Shown here: piece by piece, positions 7,441 to 13,482 of the stretch
Position numbering within the stretch: position 1 is the stretch's first letter
How the letters are laid out: each line of letters starts with the position of its first letter
NCBI GenBank assembly: GCA_022925895.1
Contig: JAKSYS010000256.1
Location: forward strand, 64,001 to 77,482
Direction of reading: 5' to 3'
Source of the DNA: Fragilaria crotonensis
Taxonomy: Eukaryota > Bacillariophyta > Fragilariophyceae > Fragilariales > Fragilariaceae
Length of the DNA stretch: 13,482 bases
Translations under genes and position numbers: made by a program
The notes under the pieces: generated by a model
The model's input: the letters and a program-made list of their open reading frames with translations, nothing else
Database searches by the model: none
What the model was told of the DNA's origin: nothing

Positions 7441-9275
7441 ATGTCAGATCCACCATCAGACGTGGCTTCATTGCCAAAATCAGTAATGAAGAAGAAGAGT
7501 CGGAACCGTGGAACGAACGTGAGCAAGAAGCTTATGATGGAATTCCAAGCTTTGATAGCGTTTGCTTCGTATGACTCGCCGTCAATCAACTGCGGTGGAA
7601 TCTCTATGTCGGAGGCAACCATGGAGAAGGATCATGACAAAGCTGTGTTTTGGCGATGACACAGACACAAACACCATTTCTTATGTCGATCAATTTCTGC
7701 ACGGTCTGAACCGTTTCAAAGGTCTGTTTTCTAACTTCTCGCCTACAGGTGACGGCGGTGCTCTTGGCAAGATGTCAACTGTGCTTAGCATTCCTCCACT
7801 CCTTCATCGACAGGGTGCAGCAGTTCATGTCTTCATTGGCGAAGGATCAATTGAAAGAGCGTTTCTTTGTAGCAAATCACTTGCAAATCAGACCACTCCT
7901 ATCACTGGAAGGACGTTGTTGAGGCTTGCCAAAGAAGTACTGTGTAACTGCAAGAAGATGCAAGCATTGGTTACAAGACGCGATTCGCCATACAAGGATA
8001 TGCACTATATTCCATCAGGAACAAACTGGGAAGACTATATAAAATGGTGCCTTTCTGCCATGTATAAGGCTGAATGCGGAAGAACTGAAGGAGAATTAGT
8101 AGGTACGTGTATTATCGACATAATGGGTTTCGTTGTCTGTTTGTTCAGGTGGAGGAGCGAAAAGGAGTGACAACTTACTGACGCGTGTCATCCTTCGCTC
8201 ACCAACAGATACTTTAACCAGCACTAGTAGTACTACTAGTAACGAAAAAGGACAATCCGATGCTCGTAGCAATGACAACAATGCAACATCACCTCCCGAC
8301 GTTGAGGAGAATGATGTCAACGAAGGTCATGATTTTCCTTCGAACTACTTCTTCAAGGGATTTCTTGCTTGGTGTTTGTGGGGTTGGCTCCCAATTCAAC
8401 AAGGGTCCGCGATGAAGTCGTCGCTCTTCTCTGATGCCAAGTGTAATGCTTCCCTTGGGAGGAACACGACGTCACGACAAGCTATAAAAGAAAGGAAAGA
8501 ATCTGTGGCGGCGAGGAGTTCTACTCCTCAGCAGCACACGATGGCAATACGACCGCAGCAATCACTCACTGCTCGTCAGCAGAGTGATATGTTGGTTGAG
8601 CTCCGACATGCCACAAAGGATGTTATGCAGAAGACGTATGAACTGTTTGAGGCAGAGTTTGTTGAAAAGGAACAACAGAAAACTGCATTTCTCGAAGTTC
8701 GAATCATTCGAGACAATCTGGCTTCGTTGACTCGAAAGCAGGACCTGCTCCTTCAGAAATACTATCATTCGACAAAGGCCCTATTCAGAATCAGATGAAG
8801 ACTGATCTTGATCGCCTTGAGGCACAGATTGCGGAACTGGAAACGTCTCTTCGAATTCTTCAAGAGACAGAGCTGCATCGACGTAAGAAGGCGAAGATTG
8901 CGCCGCGACATGGGGTTGTTGCTGATGTGCTTGTTGCTACTGACCCTGATGCGTCTGAAACCACAAAATCTGGAAACGCGACTGCATCGTCACCTGCGGC
9001 ATCATCAGCATCAATGCCAAGAATGGTTTCAATCCCATGCGAGATTCAGGACTGGCTGTTGCTTTCCAAGAGTCGATTACTATATGTACCGAGTGCAACG
9101 AGATTCCCACCAAACACGTGTGCCGTAAGTGTAAACAATTTGTATGTGCTGATCTCTGTTGCTCTGAAAGAGGGGCTTAGAGCTTGTATGGTGGTGCGGT
9201 ACTTGTTTCAACGATGAAAGTCTAAGCAATCAACGCCAAATTCGCGATGGCAAGTATGAAAGCGATGGCGAGTAG
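7441..9275 (+). pseudogene. Broken accessory gene (ORF2) of the Harbinger-type element: Myb-like start, coiled coil, zinc-binding C-terminus
   Basis: The likely start is ATG 7441 (ACC before it). The N-terminus is basic (K-K-K-S-R-N-R-G-T-N), with a degraded Myb/SANT-like pattern ending V-F-W-R near 7656. The reading then passes through several frames: frame change at about 7650-7670, a probable 46-nt intron (8103-8148, GTACGT...TTCAG), and frame changes at about 8750-8795, 8990-9015 and 9165-9180. Joining across the intron keeps the frame (G-E-L-V/G-G-G-A-K). Residues coded at about 8580-8870 are heptad-rich and should form a coiled coil. The 3' end encodes a cysteine cluster C-x2-C-x8-C-x2-C-x4-C-x3-C-C (9085-9162), then W-W-C-G-T-C-F (9189-9209) in a shifted frame, ending at TAG 9273-9275. 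The segment coded at 7750-8100 is not recognised. The ORF2 role is inferred from position and the Myb-like start. Confidence 0.6.
8103..8148 (+). other. Probable short intron inside the accessory pseudogene
   Basis: GTACGT donor and TTGTTCAG acceptor, 46 nt. Removing it joins two open frames without a stop and rebuilds a Gly codon from G8102 and GT 8149-8150. It is short for a spliceosomal intron, so a frameshift in a decayed gene remains possible. Confidence 0.5.
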
Positions 9276-9318
9276 TAGTAGGTGTACTATGTAGTACTTA
9301 AGTCAGTTAACAAATAGT

Positions 9319-11045
9319 TTAATTGGTAGGAATGTTTCGAGGCTTATTTTTGACCAGACGCTTCGGCCAAATCACTTCATTCTTGTGAAATGCATGGTCA
9401 AAATGTTCCACAAGCATGGACCGAAACAGCGGTAACGATAGGTTGTTTACAGGCACGTTGTCTTTTCAAGAAATCCTTCAGCTGTTGTCATCAAATGATC
9501 ATGATCGCCGATATTGTCCTCCTCACTGTCAATCGCTTCGTCATCACGAGCCATATAGCCACAGTAACTTCCATCGTACGTAAATGGCCCTATCACCATT
9601 GAGATCCATCAACCTCCGGATCGATTCCGAATATCGCTTTCATTTAGCGCGCCGCCTTCAGTTTCCCAGTGTGACGGCACACCGCTTTGCCATCCATCAC
9701 TCAAGCCGTCCACATCCAACAGCCAATTGTGAAGGCTGCAGCATGTCAACCAGATGTTATCGGCGACTTCTGTGTTGTGAAGTCGTATGCCAGATTTCAA
9801 AATTCTCCAACGCCCTTGAGTATACCAAACGTACACTCGACATCTTTCCTTAATGACTCTAGCCATTGGGAGAAGCGAAGCTCTTTTCGATTAGTTGAAT
9901 TCTTATATGGCGGTACAGTTGTTGACCACTGTAAATATCCGTTGTCGACAATTACATAGCAGCCCTTGATAGTGATTTTTCCCTGTCTCGGTGTGCAAAT
10001 CAAAGTTCATGGTTGAATTAAAGTCACCCTCGCGCAATTGATGCATCAGTCCATCAAAGCGAACAAGCGTCTTGTCATTCCAACGACCAGGGTGGCCGGT
10101 TGTTGAATGAAGTATCTTTCGGCGATGGTTCACAGTAAGGTTATATGTTCGTGTTGTCTGGAGGACTTGAAGCCGAGATGAGGCTGCCTCACCGAAAACC
10201 TGACCTTCTCAAGCGTGATGTGAGTTGCATCGGTGCTTCCGATACAACCTGGAAATCCAGCTTTCCTGTATTCGTACTCACATTCTCTCAACTCCTGTAG
10301 AGTCGATGGAGCGACCACAAACTTGGGATAAAGGTACTTTGCACCAAATTCCACAAACTTGTGAAAAAAACGCGGTGCACATCTCTGGCGATAAATGTCG
10401 ATTCCTCAAGGTCATCGAATGTCCATCCTCTGCCGAGGTAGCGCAGACTACCAAGGAGCAACAGTTCTATGGGAGAAACTCTTGTCTTTTCTTTGTTGAA
10501 TTATCGTTTCTCTCTCTCCACCTTATGAACATATCGTCCTCGTCGGAATCAAAATTCTCGGGTTGCAGCATCCTCAAAAGTTCTAGAAACGAGTCGTAGG
10601 GCAGTCGAAACCTCTTCCTAAAAAGTCGATTCCACTGCACATCATCTACCTTCGGATCCTGTATATACATCATCCACCATAGGCTACGATGCGGTGTCAT
10701 CGGAGAAATAACTCCAGTCGTTGGATCCTTAAATGTACGGACATGTCGTGATCTCTTCATTGGGGGCCCTTCGATTGTGTCTGCCGGTAGTTCATGTTCG
10801 ATAGACGAAGATGCCGATTCAATCATGTCCATCAGAAGGTTCATGAACTTCTTCTTTGCGGCAGCCTCATCGTCTTCTTGATCAAGATATTCTTGAAAAT
10901 TGTCATCATTAAATGTGCCATTCTTGTTGTAGCAAGCCCATTCATCAATGGGACGAACGTCGTGCACACCATCGCGAATGCTTTGCATCAATGCTGTCAC
11001 ACCGGTTCGAAAATTCTCTACCGGTACACTATGAGAAGAACCCAT
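9319..11045 (-). pseudogene. PIF/Harbinger DDE transposase, frameshifted remnant
   Basis: It starts at ATG 11043-11045 and ends at TAA 9319-9321, about 575 codons. The 192-residue N-terminal piece (11045-10467) contains R-F-R-L-P-Y-D-S-F-L-E-L-L. Later pieces, each in a different frame, line up in order: P-I-E-L-L-L-L-G-S-L-R-Y-L-G-R-G; G-F-P-G-C-I-G-S-T-D-A-T-H-I (first catalytic Asp); H-S-T-T-G-H-P-G-R-W-N-D-K-T; V-I-V-D-N-G-Y-L-Q-W (second Asp); L-E-S-L-R-K-D-V-E-C-T-F-G-I-L-K-G (Glu region); C-C-S-L-H-N-W-L-L; and a terminal M-L-V-E-H-F-D-x(3)-H-K-N-E-V-I-W-P. Breaks lie near 10480-10500, 10364-10370 (run of A), 10155, 9976-9983 (run of T), 9813-9816, 9600 and 9465, at least seven. The order and motifs fit the plant-transposon (PF04827-like) branch of Harbinger. 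The DDE residues survive; the gene does not encode a full protein. Confidence 0.93.
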
Positions 11046-11193
11046 CGAAAGAAATGTGAAACACCGTGGGTTGAGATGAATGGAGGCAACTAGGAGATAT
11101 TGACAATGAAGAAGACGCCGTCACATGAATACAGAGGTGCTGTTTTTTAGTGTATCCAAGGTCGCGAGGCAATTTTTGTTCGGCTCCGGGACA

Positions 11194-11219
11194 TTCACAT
11201 AATTTGCAGCAAGTTTCGT
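11194..11219. repeat. Subterminal motif copy near the right end of the element
   Basis: A 26-bp stretch beginning TTCACATAATTTGCAGCA matches 7261-7286 at 23 of 26 positions in the same orientation, and 7191-7216 more weakly. A further diverged copy starts at 11243. Being semi-palindromic, the motif can be read in either orientation. Confidence 0.7.
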
Positions 11220-11242
11220 GGAAAAGTGGGATGTCACCCGGC

Positions 11243-11271
11243 TTCACGAAAAATGCAGCATTTTTTGTGAA
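11243..11271. repeat. 29-bp near-perfect palindrome near the right end of the element
   Basis: The 14-nt arms TTCACGAAAAATGC (11243-11256) and GCATTTTTTGTGAA (11258-11271) match 13 of 14 around a single base. It overlaps the fourth copy of the subterminal motif, so it probably arose from that repeat. It would form a tight hairpin. Confidence 0.8.
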
Positions 11272-11336
11272 TGATTTTGTGTGGTTAAGCACCAGGTTTC
11301 ATAAAATTTTCATCGAATTTTGTTTTTGTTTGCAAC

Positions 11337-11355
11337 TTTTGTCTACGGTAAGCAT
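11337..11355 (-). repeat. Right terminal inverted repeat of the Harbinger-type element
   Basis: TTTTGTCTACGGTAAGCAT, the inverted partner of 7167-7185 (17/19). After it the sequence becomes the upstream region of the DFRP1-like gene. No clear target-site duplication flanks the pair (CCG on the left, TAG on the right). Confidence 0.72.
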
Positions 11356-11656
11356 TAGGAACTCTTCAAAACTCTGCTATCTGAATTCGGAGTACACTAC
11401 CGGTAGGTACGCCAGTACATCCATTTACAGTACTGCCGCACGCTCACCTACGACGGCCGTACCAACGCAGGTCGGGATGTCCACTGTCCACAGTCCCCAC
11501 CTCGAAACATCTCTGTGAGCGACCTCGTCTCGAATGACGACCGCCAATGGTTATTCTGCGCTCGTACCGTTGATTCTATTGTGTAACAATATCTGTTGAG
11601 TTTTACGCACACATTGGAAGTAGATCCGAACATACTCTGCATCTAACGGTAGTAGA
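11356..11656. promoter_or_regulatory. Upstream region of the DFRP1-like gene
   Basis: These 301 nt between the transposon end and the ATG at 11657 should hold the promoter and 5' UTR. A cluster of GTAC palindromes lies at about 11391-11440, including a perfect CTACCGGTAG palindrome (11397-11406) and a CAGTAC...GTACTG pair. No TATA box is evident and no gene was seen here. Confidence 0.4.
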
Positions 11657-12717
11657 ATGCCTCCGAAGACTGCGAAGAAAAAAGGCGGCAATGAACCCTC
11701 GAAAAAGGCCATCCAGAAGGAAAAAGCCAAGAGGATCGAGGACCTAACGTTTGGATTGAAAAACAAGAAAAATAGTGCGGTTGTTCAACGGCATGTCCAA
11801 GCAGTTGAAAAGTCTGTACTCCATGGAGGAGATAGGAGACAACGTCAATTGGAAGAACAGCGAGCGAGAGCAAAGGCGGAACAAAAGTTACTAAAGAAAG
11901 CTTTGGACGAGGAACGAAATGCACTCTTCGGCGAGGCGTTGCTTGCGATCAAAAGTAAGAATACAACTTCTCAGAAGGAGGGGAAGCTGGAAGCGAAAGG
12001 CAGAGATGCAGACGAGGATGCGAAGAAGCCAGCTCAGAGTCGTGCTATGAAAATGTGAGTACCATTTGTTTTTGAACGACTATAACGTTCCCTTCACATG
12101 AATAACCAACACCAACAATTGACGATTTCGCACAAAATAAACTCTCTTTTTACAGGATGTTCCAGATGGACGCACAAGAAATGGACCAGAAACTTAAGGA
12201 AGATCCCAACTATGTTCCAACTCTTGAAGATGAAGTGGAAGCCCAGCGACAATTGAAAGTCGCCGAACTCAAGGCATCCGGAAAAGGAACACCAGTGACA
12301 CCTGAAACATTCGCTGCATGGCAAGAAGGCAAGCGAAAGCGAAAGGCAGAACTCGAAAAGAAATTGGTGGAGGCTGAATTGAAAAAGAAGAAGGGTGGCA
12401 AAGGATTGTCAGTACTCTCTGGTCGTGCGCTGTACGAATACAAACGGGATTTGTTTTTGGACGACGATGCTGCGACAGATGGATTGGAGTTTGGTGATGA
12501 AGACGTGGACGATCTAAATCAAAATCCGTCATTGAATGAGAACGATGTAGAAGAAGTGGTAGGCAAAGTTCAATCCACGCTCACTTTGAAGGAAGATGTT
12601 GACAGCAATGTGTCAGATGGATTGGATTTTGGTGATGATGACGTGAATGATGTTGATCACAATCATTCACTGGGCGCGAATGATGGAGAAAAAGTGGTTA
12701 CCGGGGTTCAATCCTAG
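11657..12717 (+). CDS. DFRP1/Tma46 (ZC3H15)-family DRG-GTPase partner lacking zinc fingers; two exons
   Basis: Exons are 11657-12054 and 12156-12717, giving 960 nt and 319 aa. The 101-nt intron has a GTGAGT donor and a pyrimidine-rich TTTTTACAG acceptor, and splicing rebuilds Met133. The N-terminus (M-P-P-K, Lys-rich, then E-D-x-T-F-G-L-K-N-K-K at about 28-38) and the C-terminal block (T-P-V-T-P-E-T-F-x-A-W at 178-188, then K-G-L-S-V-L-S-G-R-A-L-Y-E-Y at 216-228) are hallmarks of the DFRP1/ZC3H15/Tma46 family. These proteins bind and stabilise the translational GTPase DRG1 (yeast Rbg1) on ribosomes. The family normally has two CCCH zinc fingers in the middle; here the whole protein has no cysteine, and the central part is replaced by a Lys/Glu-rich helix. 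The tail is two 46-residue acidic repeats starting at residue 241. It is intact and cytosolic by inference. Confidence 0.87.
12055..12155 (+). other. Intron of the DFRP1-like gene
   Basis: GTGAGTACC donor directly after ATGAAAAT, acceptor CTCTCTTTTTACAG, 101 nt. Without removal the frame ends at the TGA overlapping the donor (12056-12058). Splicing gives ...M-K-M-M-F-Q-M-D and continues into the conserved C-terminal half. Confidence 0.92.
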
Positions 12718-12753
12718 ATCACTTTGGACGAGGTCGTTGCCAGCAGCTAGTTC
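12478..12753 (+). repeat. 138-bp in-frame tandem duplication running past the stop codon
   Basis: Copy 1 is 12478-12615 and copy 2 is 12616-12753. Each begins with codons for D-G-L-E/D-F-G-D and continues with an acidic stretch ending V-Q-S. Similarity goes on beyond the stop: TCC-ACG-CTC-ACT-TTG in copy 1 corresponds to TCC-TAG-ATC-ACT-TTG in copy 2, so the present stop (12715-12717) lies inside the second copy. Confidence 0.85.
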
Positions 12754-12777
12754 GTAACATAGGACAAACGATTTTTC

Positions 12778-13402
12778 TTAATCTTCAAGATCTTCGTCGT
12801 CTTCGACACCAGGGTGCAACCTTCCCCAGCCATGTTCATCGTCATCAGGATCCACACCTTCAAAATGTCGACGAAGAGAATCAAGCTTCTCCTTCGAAAA
12901 TTCCCCACGAATCGCCCGCTCGTGCAATTCACGTTGGACTTGGACCATCTGTTCGTGCAATTCGGCACGAGTCCAAGCAGATTTGGGTTGTGTGACGGAG
13001 AAGTTGTACCAATCAGGGATGAAAGTGTTTCGAAAGTTCGCGTCGGTCGCAATCTTTTTGCCAAGGAAGGCTGCAAGAGCGAGGGATCCCAAAAACGATC
13101 CAACTGAAACAGCAGCAAGCGGTGTTGAGAAATGGCGATTCACGAACCCCACAAGAAGCACATCAAAGATACTCACAAACTAAAGCTTGCACGTAATGTT
13201 CGCGATCTCTAGTCTTGCTTCGCCGTTTAGAGTTGATGATCTTGGCAATCGGCGGACGATTGGTATAGTAGGCCTTCATTTTCTCGTTGGCTTCCTTCAT
13301 CGCGGCGTCACTTTCCGCTTTGCTAAGTCCCGACGAGAACGTCCTACGGTTCACATTGATTGGTGTAGCTTTACGAATCAGTACTGAGGCAGATCTCAAC
13401 AT
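12778..13402 (-). CDS. Small, probably mitochondrial membrane protein of unknown function; two exons
   Basis: Exon 1 is 13402-13177 and exon 2 is 13103-12778, 552 nt in total, 183 aa. The intron has a perfect GTGAGT donor and a TTTCAG acceptor, and the phases match (a Phe codon T/TT at the junction). The N-terminus (M-L-R-S-A-S-V-L-I-R-K, R-R-T-F-S-S) is basic, lacks acid and is rich in Ser and Arg, as in a mitochondrial presequence with a typical R-x-(F/Y)-S-S cleavage region. One hydrophobic span (about 73-91, F-G-S-F-L-G-S-L-A-L-A-A-F-L-G) is formed only after splicing. It is followed by a helical, charged segment and a strongly acidic tail (D-P-D-D-D-E and E-D-D-E-D-L-E-D). One-span mitochondrial proteins of this size are often respiratory-complex accessory subunits, but I do not recognise it. 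It converges on the DFRP1-like gene with a 60-nt gap. Confidence 0.8.
13104..13176 (-). other. Intron of the mitochondrial-type protein gene
   Basis: 73 nt with GTGAGTATC donor and GCTGCTGTTTCAG acceptor. The exon-2 frame stays open through the intron (beginning V-S-I-F-D), so exon 2 looks longer than it is. The frame meets a TAG just upstream (13180-13182), and intron retention from exon 1 stops after five codons. Confidence 0.82.
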
Positions 13403-13482
13403 GATGAGTTGCTTCCGTCGATCTTATAAGGAGCAAGGTACCTGCTCCAGCAGTGTAATCCTTTAATCGATGTTCTTTCAAG

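Larger units (their letters stand above)
7167..11355. mobile_element. Decayed PIF/Harbinger-type DNA transposon, about 4.19 kb
   Basis: The left end (7167-7185) and right end (11337-11355) are inverted copies of ATGCTTACCGT-NN-ACAAAA, matching 17 of 19. They enclose two convergent broken genes: a DDE transposase on the - strand (9319-11045) and an accessory gene on the + strand (7441-9275), whose 3' ends are 43 nt apart. Two-gene architecture (transposase plus Myb-like partner) and this transposase family are typical of PIF/Harbinger elements. Subterminal regions share a roughly 26-bp motif at 7191, 7261, 11194 and 11243. No matching 3-bp target duplication was found at these edges, so the outermost bases are uncertain. 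Many frameshifts in both genes show it can no longer act autonomously. It sits between two divergent intact host genes. Confidence 0.82.

Noticed and set aside
7722-7748. A 27-nt intron in the accessory gene
   Set aside because: Too short for splicing and in frame; only the acceptor-like site at 7748 is worth noting.
7167-11355. Frameshifts in the element as sequencing errors
   Set aside because: Long intact frames of 574 and 829 residues occur in the same window, while breaks are confined to the element; decay is the simpler explanation.
11029-11518. Open frames on both strands over the right end of the transposon that share a short identical peptide
   Set aside because: The shared peptide is produced by the palindrome at 11243-11271; the region is repeat DNA of the element end, not a gene.
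13104-13176. A separate 132-codon gene starting with GTG at 13176
   Set aside because: GTG is not a usual eukaryotic nuclear start, a TAG lies just upstream, and splicing from the 13402 exon explains the frame with canonical sites and matching phase.

Overview
This is a nuclear window from a photosynthetic eukaryote, most likely a diatom or another ochrophyte with a red-type secondary plastid. The main evidence is two thylakoid-lumen proteins with twin-arginine lumenal targeting signals, one of which (PsbQ/Psb31 type) has a presequence starting with an ER-type signal peptide. The genes are compact, introns are few and short (73 and 101 nt, GTGAGT donors), and intergenic gaps are small. No rRNA, tRNA, CRISPR array or bacterial operon was seen.

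Left part (1-4575): the 3' part of a lumenal ascorbate-peroxidase-like gene (TL29/APX4 type) whose haem and catalytic histidines are replaced. It converges on a PsbQ-superfamily photosystem II extrinsic protein gene. Next come a secreted S8 subtilisin-like protease with a protease-associated insert and then its upstream region.

Middle (4576-7166): a large, intact, mostly helical, probably nuclear protein of unknown function, with paired hairpins just before its start codon.

Mobile element (about 7167-11355): a decayed DNA transposon of the PIF/Harbinger superfamily. Its ends carry 19-bp terminal inverted repeats (17/19 matching) and related subterminal repeats. Inside are two convergent broken genes. 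The + strand gene encodes an accessory protein (Myb-like start, coiled coil, cysteine-rich zinc-binding end). The - strand gene is the DDE transposase, in at least seven frame-shifted pieces that keep all three catalytic acidic positions. The element lies between two divergent host genes and probably entered their shared upstream region.

Right part (11356-13482): a spliced DFRP1/Tma46-family gene (ribosome-associated partner of DRG GTPases) that has no zinc fingers and ends in a duplicated acidic repeat. It converges on a spliced gene for a small, probably mitochondrial, single-membrane-span protein. The host genes are intact, so the frameshifts in the element look like real decay rather than poor sequence quality.
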